From NCBI GenBank assembly GCA_033977485.1, contig CM066992.1, forward strand, positions 101,754,140 through 101,818,139: DNA of 64,000 nucleotides. The letters run 5' to 3'. Both the position numbers and the translations under genes were made by a program. The notes beneath the pieces are model-generated. The model was not told the DNA's origin and did not search any database. It was given only the letters and a program-made list of their open reading frames with translations. Positions 53,465 to 64,000 of this stretch are shown piece by piece. Within the stretch, counting starts at the first letter, position 1; every line of letters starts with the position of its first letter. Source of the stretch: Hydrangea macrophylla (lineage: Eukaryota; Streptophyta; Magnoliopsida; Cornales; Hydrangeaceae).

Positions 53465-54010
53465 TTATTGTTAATGCATTGTGATAGGAAGCTTGTAAAT
53501 CTTCTAAGGTGGCTGTGAGAAAAAAAATAGTGAAAGCTTTCTTTTCCACTAACAATTGTGTCTTTCTATAAATATTACTGATTTGTTTTAATGCTTTCCT
53601 ATGCAATGAAATTAAGATAGCAAACATGGAAAATAGAAGTGATGTAGGTAACCATCCACTTAATCTATTCATAAGTGGCCTAATAAATAAAATTTTCGAT
53701 TTTTGGGTGTGATAATTTCTTTTTGTGAAAGTATTTGCATGTTCATCACCAAATTTCAGATACCCTATCAATCAGAATTTTCATTTTTCAATAAATGTAC
53801 AAGAGAATTTAGAGGTCAATAATGGAAAACAAAATGCAATCTTTAAGAGGCAGTTGGGTATTCCCTTAGCCTATTGATCATTTTACGGTCCGTTATCAGT
53901 GCTGGAAATGAACTTACTGATAACGCCATATTTCCGTTTATACATTAGAAAATTCAAAGCAAGCTAGCAGGGGCCAAATGGAAAAGCAAGGCATGGATTG
54001 GGATTGTATA

Positions 54011-54044
<34 letters not shown>

Positions 54045-55690
54045 ATCACAAATTGTAAATCCTGAGTAATTTATACTATGAAAATAAAATCTCTCTTAGA
54101 AGCTTATTTATCAGTTGTAAGAGGTCTGTCTTATCTGTTGTGCAATCTTAATGTCAATCCATAATGTGGAACTGCTGACTAAAGAAATGATGAACCTTGT
54201 CATGTATTGCTGTAATGCTGAAAGTTTGGATCTGTTAAGATCTGCTATTTTCTATTTGGAGGTACTTACCAAGTGCTTATTGTTCACAAATATTAAGAAG
54301 AATATTGGTGTAATGGTTAGGTAGTGGATTTTTTTTCCAATACACCAAAACATTGACATTGTGGTGAAAAATGAAAAAGGCCCAAATGATTATATGCTTG
54401 TTGTAATTCGTTGGAAGCGAGATGCTCCGTGTGCTTTGTGGGTCTACTACAGAACAAAAGAAAACGAGAAGAAAAACTATTTTTCTAGTGTACTAAAATA
54501 ACAATACAAATTAGAATTTTTTTTTGAAAATCTAATAGGAAAGTGAGAAAAGAGGAAGGGAAGGGATTCACTATTCAAATTTTTTAGATTATTTTTCATC
54601 TCTTTTCTTTTTATTCCAATTTTCTTGTTTTCCTTGTAACCAAACAAAAGGGAAATATTTTCCTCAATGCTTTCTTTTCTTTGACCTCACTAAATCCAAG
54701 AACCAACCAAAGCCTAATGGAAAACAGTCAAGAAAATTGGAAGGAGGAAAAGAAATGAGCATAAGTTGAGAAATAAATTAAACATTTTGAATGTTGTGAG
54801 TCATTAATTTCTCATCCTTTATTGATATATTACAATTATTATATTTTAAAGACTTTAAATTTTTAATGGTTTTAAGCATGAAGCAAAATACAAGGGAAAA
54901 CACGGAGGAATTAGTTTTCCTTCTTGTTTTCCATTCCCTTTTCTTTTTCCCTCACAAAATCCACGAACCAAACAGAGCCTCAGTGTTAATTCCCTTTTCA
55001 TAAGCCTAAATGCTGATGATGACCACAACGATGAAAAGGAAATCCTTAAACGCGTGCCTAACGAGTGAAGAAAGAGCATTAATAGGGACGTATACGAGAT
55101 TAGAATGGCATAATTAAACCCATATTCTTTGGCAGGTCAATGAAAGACAGAGACAAGAACAATACTATTATCATGTCATTATCTTCTTCGAACAATATCA
55201 TTAACATGTCAATGTCTTCTTCATGTTTTAAGCCATGATCTGCTGGTATTTGGAGACAATTAAGCAGCATTAATCAATTATGGGGTTAAAGAAAACCACC
55301 AACACCCAAAGCAGTGTATTAAAGGCCAGGGCTGGCTGTCCTTTGATAAATTGGTCATAAACCACCTTCAAAGTAACATGATTAGAACATGCTATCCCAG
55401 AAATTAGTAGCAATAATGAAACAGTCAATTAATCTTGGAACTTATTATGGTTCTTAACAGTGCACTTAATAACTTAATATAGCTAGAGAAAATGGGTTGC
55501 AGTCTTTCAGATTAATTCTAGAAGTACCATGAAGTCAATAGAGCTATCTTATCTTCATTGGGCTGTGATTTTCAAAAAAACAAAAAAGACTCTAAAATGC
55601 AAAAGCTTTATATTCCAAGAACTTTTATGTAAACACCCTGTACTCTAATGCATGGGAAAAACATTGGAAAGAATAAGTAATGATGCTTTC
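53465..55690. repeat. Segmental duplication downstream of PRP, copy 2
   Basis: Second copy, more AT-rich in places. It carries extra DNA at about 54560-54990 absent from copy 1 and an (AT)n run at 54009-54036. Divergence is considerable, so the duplication is old. No gene seen. Confidence 0.85.
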
Positions 55691-55693
55691 AAT

Positions 55694-56390
55694 AGAGGCG
55701 GACCCATGAATTTACATTTGGGGGCTAAGTTTATTGGCTTAGGTTTAATGAAAAATAGGCTCACTCAGGGGGTCGGGGCCCTCCGAGGCAAATTTTTTTG
55801 AGGTTTATTTATACATACTTTTATAACAAAAAATTTAACTTTTGTTCCGTGACATTTTCTTGCCATTTCGAGAGTTGAGAGGTATTGTGCTTTACAATTC
55901 CTATAGTGTATAAATGGTTTGATCTTCCGATTCTTTTTAAAATTAAGCCCCTATGTGCATATTATAATTTTTTATTCAATAAGAAGTGATTGTTGATGTT
56001 AATTTGTAAAGGTAGGGTAGATGGTAAAACAATTTGGGTTGGGCTAAACTTAGAATTGAAAAGAAAATATATTTATCCAAATATTTAAGGTCTAATTTAT
56101 TACGATTGCTGTATTATATTTCAACTTCTTATTTACATATTATGACATAACTGATAGTTTGGGATGAGTTTGATTACAATTATTGTTGCATAAGTAAAAA
56201 AGTAGTAAAATATAGAGGAAATTAATTTTAGTTTTTTACAATTACATATACATAACTGCTGTTTTCAAAATTTTGCAGGGGCCAATATTTATAGTATCTA
56301 TAATTTTTAAAAATTTTGTAGGTTAAATAATAATTTTTCAAAATTTTGCGGGGACCGTGCCCCCCCCGGTCTCTCTTATGGTCCGCCCCT
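55694..56390. mobile_element. hAT-like non-autonomous element, 697 bp
   Basis: Ends AGAGGCGGACC and GGTCCGCCCCT are inverted repeats with one mismatch. GCTTTC flanks both sides (55685-55690 and 56392-56397) and may be the core of an 8-bp duplication with changed outer bases. The interior has no transposase; it carries repeated AAATTTTGCRGGG phrases. Confidence 0.7.
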
Positions 56391-56505
56391 CGCTTTCGGT
56401 AGGGAAGTATCTTTTTTGTGGTACATCTGGAGAGTTGCTGAATATGCCCACCAAATTTCTCTCTACACCCATGTGTACAACATGAAATGCTATAAGTACC
56501 CATAC

Positions 56506-58679
56506 TGTCATGTCCAATATTCCAGAAAATCATTGGTTATAAATGCATATTCGAATTTCATAAATTATCAATGTTATTTGATAATTGAGATAATTAGTTG
56601 ACTGTAGTCAACGGTGGAGTGTCGGTTGAGGACACAGTAATCAGAGAATCATAAGGTATCCGTATGATTAAATGGTAGTTAGATTTAAATGTTATTTGAA
56701 TTATCAGGTATTTCGTGAATAGTAAATTTACCTGTGTAGAGTAAAATTATGATAATCTTGATACCGTTAGATATCATTTTGAGAACTGTGGTGAGAACAT
56801 GAGTGATACGTCATATAAAAGGTAGGTTGTGTAGAGTCCACGAAATTTAGTTTTCGGATGTATTTTTGGACCCAAACGGGACTTAGTCGAAAACTTCTAA
56901 AATTTATAACTTTCACTCGTGAAGTCATAAAATGGACGTGTGCGACGTTTCAGGAGTTATCTATAAGTTTAAGAAACTCACGTGGAGGTAAACGTAAATT
57001 CTGAGAAGTTGCCTATAAATAGAAGGGGATGATTTTGTCATTTGATACAAAAACCTATATAATATCTTGAGAGAGGAGAGAGAAAGGAGATTGGTTGCTA
57101 CAGGCTTTGCGACGCCGTTTGACGACCTTTCTTCCGTCTGTTTTTCTCTAAATTTGAGATTTGAACTCGTGGAGGTAAGACCTACGTTTTGATATATATT
57201 AGGCCATTTTTTTTTTTATTTATTATAAATGTCATAATGTTAGAATTTTGGGGGAAACGCGTGTAACTTGTAGGAATCGCTTGAAATTCGAAATCCGACG
57301 TTTAATCGATCTCCTAGTTCATCCTTCAAAGTTATAAGGAAATCGCACGAGGTATGAATTCTAAGCCTATGAATTATAGGAAATTTCATGTTTTAACCAT
57401 TGAACTTGATATTTTGGATTCGGGCAAAATTCATGTATTATGTATGCCCATTAATTATGCACATGAAAATGCGATGAATGCACGTACAAATGTTTATATG
57501 AGCATGTTTTGGTGTTATGTGGGTCAAAGGGGGGGTAGGGGGTTAGTGCAATTCCGTCCGGGGTAAGCTCCTCGAAGTTTGAGAATTCTAACGATTGATA
57601 GTGTGGTGTCTGGTATGGAGGAAGGCCCAACCAGGACACGGTACCTTGTATGGAGGAAGGCCTAACCAGTGTACGGGATGTGTGGAAGAGGTGTACCTTC
57701 CACGGCATCGGTTTCATTTACCGGATGGAAGCGTACTACTCACCCTAGCGACTATTTTGATGTGTTTTAAATGTTTAGAACATGAATTGTTATATAAGCA
57801 TATGTTTAGAATTGTGCACTCAGCATATAGCTGAGCAGTGGAGTGTTTCTCCATTGCAGGTGACAAGAAGAAAGGAAAGAAGAAGCGCGAAGAGTGAGAC
57901 TGTGGGGACGACGGGGTTGAATCACTTTGTATATGTTTCTGTATTACATTCCTTCGATAAGAATGTAAATTTTGGAAGTTAGGACTTGAGACTACACTTT
58001 TAAGCTTTGGAATGGATTTATAAGATTGTAATATGTATTAAAACTTCTTTTAGTTTTGTTGTAATGAATCGGAACTCATGGACTCGTGTTTTGAAAGCCC
58101 AACTTGTAAATTTAGCATTTCGGAGGAATGTAATAGAACTCTTATGTTTTAAGCCAAACAAGCCTTAGCTTGTCCTGTTATTATTTCTTTTCATAATTTA
58201 TCATGTCTTAAAGATGTTATTGAAAGCCTAGTATGTATGGTGAAGTGTTAAATCAATTACAAGTATGTTTGGTAGAAGGTTTGGAGTGGAGGTTGTTTGA
58301 TCATTAGCAAATTCTGCTGCATTGGTAAGGATTCTACTAAAGGGTCATTCGACCAGTCGAATGGGGTCGTTCGACCGGTCGAGATACCCCCTGCCAGAAA
58401 TCTTTTTTGATACCTTCCGAAAATTTTTGAAATGTTTTGATTGGTTCTTAGGGCACCTTTGGGACCCTTTTAACATTAAATCATTCGATTCGAAATATAA
58501 TTGTGTTTTCAATTTTACACGAATTTTACAACTTAGAGGGTAATGTTTTCAAAAGTTTTATATACTCAAGGTTGTTTTTAAGTTTTTTTTCCGCTGCGTA
58601 TTGTTATTTAATGCATTGGATGAGCCTTGGTAGCGTGCCACGTGTTCGTTTCCGCACATTAGCGAAATGGGTCGTGAAA
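56506..58679 (+). mobile_element. Solo LTR of a chromovirus-type gypsy element
   Basis: CATAC flanks it exactly (56501-56505 and 58680-58684). It begins TGTCATG and ends GTCGTGAAA, where CA would be expected, so the terminal C is mutated. Internally it resembles the inner chromovirus LTR: a TATA-like CTATAAATAG (57013), GAACTCGTGGAGGTAAGAC (57164-57182), and TTCGACCRGTCGAA palindromes at about 58348-58382. No internal domain follows. Confidence 0.82.
57014..57021 (+). promoter_or_regulatory. Putative TATA box of the solo LTR
   Basis: TATAAATA about 150 bases before the conserved CTCGTGGAGGTAAG leader motif. Confidence 0.5.
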
Positions 58680-58684
58680 CATAC

Positions 58685-59090
58685 TCATTGCATAGTATGA
58701 GTGTAGAGAGAAATTTGGTGGGTGTATTTAGTGAAACTCAGAAAATTTCATGATGCTACATTAGGACTGTTAATCATACATTTGAAACAAAATTTTGATC
58801 TAGTCAAGCCTGGAGAAGTGAAAGATTGAAATAGACCTCACACGCCCTGTTGAATTTTTTATTTTATATATATATATATATATATATATTTCCCACTTTT
58901 ACTAGCTCTTTTCTTCAATTTCATATAAGGAAATAATGGAATTAGACCTATGTCACTCTGCTCCTCATAAATCACATGTTTAATAATCGATGGGTATATA
59001 TGTTGTGAGAAATGTTGCTGCACCTAAAATGATGTGCTTTTTATTTGTTATAAAAGATACATTAATTAGAGCTAGTGGGTAGCCGAAATA
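58685..59090. other. Intergenic, nothing recognised
   Basis: AT-rich with a (TA)n run at 58865-58889. Confidence 0.6.
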
Positions 59091-59231
59091 AAATGCACAA
59101 CTAAATATACAATCTTGTTTAAAATTGTTAGACCTCGTGCTGAAAAAATTGTACACTCAAAAGATAAAAAAAAGGGGTGTATATCTTTTTTCAGCACGAG
59201 GTCCAACAATTTTAAGCAAGGTTGTGCATTT
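59091..59231. mobile_element. Hairpin MITE
   Basis: AAATGCACAAC at the left faces GTTGTGCATTT at the right. The arms continue with TTAAAATTGTTRGACCTCGT and GCTGAAAAAA, leaving a loop of about 20 bases. Confidence 0.82.
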
Positions 59232-59448
59232 GGGTGTGCATCTAGCATTACTCGTGGGTAGCCTTATAGATATGTTACCAAAAAAGAGGCCTCTATTTCT
59301 CATTTGAATGCTTATAATTCATTCATATATAATAATAGTAAAATATTTTTGATCTGCAAAGCCAGTGAGCATTTCTACTATCTAGTTCTGCAACACATTT
59401 CATCTACTTTAGGTCCTTAGCCTTATTTGCTACAAAAAAAAAAAATAA

Positions 59449-59481
<33 letters not shown>

Positions 59482-59867
59482 GACGAAATTACACGAACCT
59501 TCAATGTAACGGAAGACCAACGGCGTTAAAATGTGACGGAAGACCAACGGCGTTAAAATGTGATGTGCATTTACATTTGTACCCCTAACAAATATCTGGC
59601 CTTCCTTATATTTATACCACCGACCAAACTCCCACCTACCAAACTCTCACCCACCAAACTCTCACCTATTCTCTGCTTACTCAATGAGTCAATGGCATGA
59701 AGAAGATGAAGCACACTGTTAAGTAATGGCGTGAAGAAGACGAAGAGGAAGTTAATGGCGTAAATCTCAAAGGCTCTCCTCTTCCAAATACTAAATCAAG
59801 CGAAGCAATCTCAATCACTCTCAACAGATTAAAACAATCGGTGGTATGATACCTTCTACTCATCTTA

Positions 59868-60108
59868 CTTTACTGTTTTTGTGATTTTCCAATTAGGGTT
59901 TTGTAGATTCAATGGTAGTGTTTTGCGATTTTGAAAACTAGGGTTTTCAAATTGAGGATTGATGAACTAGGGTTTCCGATTTTGTTAGTGTTAAAAAATT
60001 TCTATTTTGGGTTTAGACGATTTACTACTGCTTTTGCGATTTTAAAAAGTAGGGTTTTCATCTTACTTCTAATTAACTCCTTTTTCAAAAAATTTTGAAT
60101 CTTTCAGA
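59868..60108 (+). other. Leader of the MULE transposase gene with a probable intron end
   Basis: Repeated TAGGGTTTT phrases, then a polypyrimidine stretch and CTTTCAG at 60101-60107, three bases before the ATG. This fits a 5' leader intron. No start of that intron was assigned. Confidence 0.4.
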
Positions 60109-60109
60109 A

Positions 60110-63100
60110 ATGACATTTGATCTGTACGACATACTAGTGCACTACTTATCAACCTTACGTAGTACAGAAAATGTGGATCCAGATATGTATTGTTTCTTTA
60201 ATTTAATGTCGGATGTGTGTCAAGTTGCATTGCCTCATAATCCTTCACAATTGGGGCTGACCATAATGTTCAGTTGTTATATGCTTGGGTCAAATGACTT
60301 AATGGTTGTTGCTAGTGATGGTGATGTCCTAAAGATGTCTGAATTGTATAAAAACCATAAGTACATTAACTTATATGTTCGAGAAGAAGGGAATCTAAAT
60401 GGTAAGGGGAATGCGATTGAAGAGAGTAGTAATGTGGGGCAAGAAAATACTGTTGCAAGTCCTTAAGCTGATGATGCTGAAGTTCCTCAAGCAGATGAGG
60501 AACTTGCTAATGAAGGTGCTGAGGATAATATGGAAGCTTTGGAAGATAGTGTAGAGGATAATCAAAATGGTGAGGATGGTGTGGATTGGTCTGAAGATGA
60601 TGAGGTGGAGGGATTTAGTACTGAAGATGAGGAGTGGGATGGGAAAGGTGATTGTGAGTCTGATAGTAGTGTAAGTGCTGATGGTGATGGGTTAGTAGAT
60701 GAAAATGAGTGCAATGAAGGCAACCAAGAAAATCAAGACATACTAGAGGGCAATGAGAGTTGTCTATCTGATTATGAGTCTGGAGATGATGGTAAAATTT
60801 ATAGTTCAGATGAAGAAGAAATGAGAAGTCGGAAGAGGTCAAAAGGGTTGGCGAAAGCATATGATCAAACAAAGTATGGGAAGGAGTTTGAAAAAAGTAA
60901 AGGTTCTAAGATTGTGTTGCAAGAGGGTCTCCTGTTTGGGGATGTTAATCATTTTAGGGAAGTGTTAAGGGACTTCACAATCCAAGAAGGGTTCAAGATT
61001 GTTAGGGATAAGAATGAAAAGGCTAGAATTACATGTCATTGTGCTGCAATAGGTTATCCATGGAGGATTCATGCATCTCCTCTTCCTGATAGTGTGACCT
61101 TCAAAATCAAGACATACAATGGTTGCCATACATGTGTGAGGCTTAGTACCAATCCTGAAGCCACCTCTACAAGGATTGCCAAGAAACTAGGTCACAAACT
61201 AAAGGAGAATTCAGAGATGAAATCTGATGCTCTACAAGCTATTGTCCATAAGAAGTTTGGGATAGAACCTCATAAAATGCAACTGTATAGAGCTAAAAGA
61301 AGGTGTGTTGATGAGCTTGAGGGAAATCATGAGGACTCCTACACAATGCTTCGGATGTACGCTAATGAAATTTTGAAATTCAATCCTGGGAGCGTTGTTA
61401 ACATTGAGTGTGAAAGGCTTGAAATTAGAGCCAACCCCATGTTTAAGAAAATGTTTATCACATTTGAGTGCATGAAGACTGGGTTTTTGAAAGGGTGCAG
61501 ACCATTTATTGGTCTTGATGGCTGCCACTTTAAAGGGACTTATGGGGGTGTGCTATTGGCAGCCATTGCACTAGATGGGAACAATGGCCTTTTTCCTTTG
61601 GCAGTTGGGGTGGTAGAAAGTGAGGAAAGACACAGGTGGAGCTCTTATACCACTTGCAGACTGCAATTGGTGGGGATCAACCAATCCCATGGTGTTTCAT
61701 GTCAGACCAGCAAAAAGTTAGTGTTTATGCCATAGTTTCAATTTAACATATACTCAATATTTCCATTTAAACTAGTTACTAACATTGCATTATTTCAATT
61801 TAAACTATTTGTAGGGTCTTGGACCAGCAATTACAGAGGTCTTTCCTAGATCGAGTCATCGTCGTTGTTGTCGGCACTTGTTTAGTAACTTCAAAGCAAA
61901 GTATCCTGGTTTGCTACTGAGAAAATACTTCTGGAAGGCTGCAAGATCACACAATCAGATAGGGTTCAATGAAAGTATGGAAATTTGAAATCACTGTCTA
62001 CAGAAGCCTACACTTGGTTGATGAAGAATCCAGTCCACACATGGTGCCGTCATGCATTTGATGAAAGATTAAAGAATGACCATGTCACAAACAATCTTAC
62101 AGAGTCTTTCAACAACTAGGTAGGCCACTATAGGTCTAAGCCAATACTTACCATGTTAGAGGGGATACGAAAAAAGCTAATGGGGAGAATTCAACTTAGG
62201 TTTTAGAAAGCATGTTCATGGGAAACTTATGTCACCGAAAATATACGAAAAAAGCTCAATAAATGCATAGAAGATTCAAGGGGGTGCAAGGTAATATTTA
62301 CAGGTGGGGAAGAGTATGAGGTTATTGATGATGTAGGCTTGACAAATGTTGTGGACCTAACCGGGAGGACATGTAATTGCAGAGGTTGGCAGATATTAGG
62401 GGTCCCTTGTAAGCATGTTGCAGCTGCTATTGCTTATAGGAGGTACGATATTGAGAAATATTGTGATCCATGTTATTCGAAAGACACATATTTGAAGGCT
62501 TATGGAGGGATGATCCATCCAATTATGGATCAAAGAATGTGGACTCCTGATGATACTGACCCAATACAACCACCAAAGCTACGAAGATTACCTGGGAGGC
62601 CCAGGAAAAGTAGGATCAGAGAGCATGATGAACCAGCTGCTGGGACTGCTACATCTAGAAGGTCATCAACTGTAAGATGCAAGATTTGCAAACATTTGGG
62701 GCACAATCAACGGTCATGCCAACGAGCACCAGTTGGGGGATCAAACAATACTAATCAGGCAATACTCCTATCTTTAAGTTCTACTATTTTCATGTATATT
62801 TTTGTATGGTTTTATACGTTTTCAGTAACCAACTGTCAATTATATCTTAGGCCATCCAAGTGCCAAATGTGGAAGCCAACCAAGTGAATCAAGTGCCTAG
62901 TACTGTGGCTGGAAATTATGGAACAAGGGCTGATGTTGCGAGAGGGAGGGGTTCTGACTACTGTTGCAACAGGAAGGGGTGCTGGTGCAAGAGGGAAGGG
63001 TATGGAGGGAAATTCTAGAAGAGGAAGGGGTTTGGAAGGAAGTGCTAGAGCTGCTGGAAGTGGGAGGGGTTCTGATGGACATCCTGGAAGAGGAAGAGCC

Positions 63101-63229
63101 AAAAAATGGGGAGTTGTTAGAAGGAGAGGAGGCATTGGTACCCAGTCCTCTTCTGTGCAAGTACCTGGTACCCAATCCTCATCTGTTCAACCAGTTAGAT
63201 GGGATGGAAGTTTCATGCAACAGAAGTAG
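60110..63229 (+). pseudogene. MULE transposase (MuDR type), broken
   Basis: ATG 60110 opens 118 codons, then TAA 60464-60466 (probably from CAA). The same frame continues through an acidic region rich in Asp/Glu/Ser. It then reaches the MuDR DNA-binding part (RDFTIQEGFKIVRDKNEKAR; ITCHCAAIGYPWRIHASPLP) and the start of the DDE domain (FIGLDGCHFKGTYGGVLLAA). A frameshift follows HRW near 61640. An intron at 61717-61814 fits (QQK joined to GLGPAITEVFP). Later stops lie near 62118 and 62204. The SWIM finger is CNCRGWQILGVPCKHVAAA (62370-62427), then a CCHC knuckle CKICKHLGHNQRSC. A last exon from 62851 ends in an Arg/Gly-rich tail. The mature enzyme would cut and join MULE ends; this copy cannot. 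Confidence 0.85.
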
Positions 63230-64000
63230 ACCACTTTTTTGGGGGGAATAGGAATATATAGCACACTATTTTTTGGGACACCCATTGGATAGCACACTTT
63301 TTTGCTTTATATAACTGGTTGTGTTGCATCCAATTATGTTTTTGGATCTATTGTTTATATTTTGTAAAAGGGTATATGTAGTGTGCATATTTTGCATATA
63401 TGATAGGAAGATATATTTGTAAAGGATGTTGACAATTTGATATATGATATTTTGGATTATATTATGTTATAGTGCTAGCTTGTTTGTGTGCTTCTACTCT
63501 TTGTTTACATCCACTTGTTTTTGTTTTGTTTGTTTGTCACAATCACTATTGCTAAGCAAAAATAAAAATAGTGCTGCTAGCTTGTTAGAAGTTACATTAA
63601 AGTCATTACACAAACAAAATACAACATACTTGGCCCTCTGTGTAATTACATTGTCTGTCACATTCCAACCAAAAAAGACTACTACCATACTTGCCGCTCT
63701 ACCACACAGTCACATTAAACACTACAACCAAATTAAATTGAGGGCAACAACCAAACCCAAAAAGACAATACGTCAACAATTCACTTGAACAAAGCTGCTC
63801 TGCTATGACAATTGATAATAGGGATACCACAATACATCTAACCACCCACATCTTCAACTCCAACATCTTATCATCTCGCCATCCTCTCTCAATTTCGTGC
63901 TCTGTCCTTTCTATATTCCGGTGATTAATTGACTGACTTGTTGCCGATGTTGCAATTACATTAGGGGATGCTGGGTTGCACCAACTCCAAAAATTACAGC
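63230..64000. other. MULE 3' region, nothing further recognised
   Basis: AT-rich DNA after the transposase. Short open frames (for example 63444-63788) show no domain. No inverted copy of the left terminus was seen before the window ends. Confidence 0.5.

Larger units (their letters stand above)
59451..64000 (+). mobile_element. Autonomous-type Mutator-like element (MULE), right end outside the window
   Basis: The left terminal repeat starts GGGTAAATTACACTGACCTC, a classic plant MULE terminus, after an A-rich run. A transposase gene with the MULE domain order follows (60110-63229). The right terminus and target duplication are not in the window. A 27-bp tandem repeat (ACGGAAGACCAACGGCGTTA, 59510-59567) lies in the terminal region. 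Confidence 0.85.

Noticed and set aside
62836..63175. Pro/Ser-rich minus-strand frames
   Set aside because: Antisense of the Arg/Gly-rich tail of the MULE transposase.

Overview
This is nuclear DNA from a flowering plant, probably a eudicot. It has spliced genes with GT-AG introns, AT-rich intergenic DNA, CT and AT microsatellites, many MITEs and nested LTR retrotransposons. Two host genes can be read end to end: an eight-exon gene for the ER translocon-associated protein alpha subunit (TRAP-alpha/SSR1, 28200-34058, +) and a two-exon cell-wall proline-rich protein of the PRP2/PRP4 type (48927-51342, +). Almost everything else that can be identified is mobile DNA or its remains.

1-27.2 kb is a retrotransposon nest. 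The window opens inside a Ty3/gypsy pol fragment (1-715, -). A Helitron-like 3' end (2358-2385) and a MITE relic follow. A Ty3/gypsy chromovirus (2750-24721, -, TSD CATAA) has landed 32 bp inside the end of a decayed PIF/Harbinger transposon, whose ORF1 and transposase remains reappear at 25.3-26.5 kb. The chromovirus was later split by three insertions: a solo copia-type LTR (5673-7137, TSD AAAGT), an unclassified 1.8-kb insertion (8844-10631) and a second chromovirus of the same group (10995-21250, +, TSD TGTGA/CGTGA). The inner copy has LTRs that I read as about 99% identical; the outer pair differs by roughly 3-4%, so the ages agree with the nesting order.

27.2-34.6 kb holds MITEs, then TRAP-alpha with a hairpin MITE in intron 1 and a 226-bp tandem duplication past the stop codon. 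34.6-48.8 kb has no recognised host gene but is structured. It contains three copies of one MITE family, two hAT-type MITEs with perfect 8-bp duplications (166 and 74 bp), and a roughly 1.1-kb higher-order repeat at 37.6-41.2 kb. That repeat combines a minisatellite of about 36 bp with diverged, minus-strand copies of an unrecognised Arg/Gly-rich small protein. A non-autonomous Mutator-like element with long terminal inverted repeats (41811-43913, 9-bp TSD) and a TRIM-like element follow.

48.8-64 kb carries the PRP gene, a two-copy segmental duplication downstream of it, a hAT-like non-autonomous element, another solo chromovirus-type LTR (56506-58679, TSD CATAC), and an autonomous-type MULE (from 59451, running off the window) whose transposase gene is broken but still shows a DDE-region start, SWIM finger and CCHC knuckle.

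The two least explained signals are the Arg/Gly-rich protein/minisatellite array (37.6-41.2 kb) and an approximately 80-bp module that I can align between a gypsy LTR, a copia-type LTR and the TIRs of the MULE. No tRNA, rRNA or CRISPR locus was recognised. All coordinates come from reading the sequence and the supplied translations; no database search was possible.
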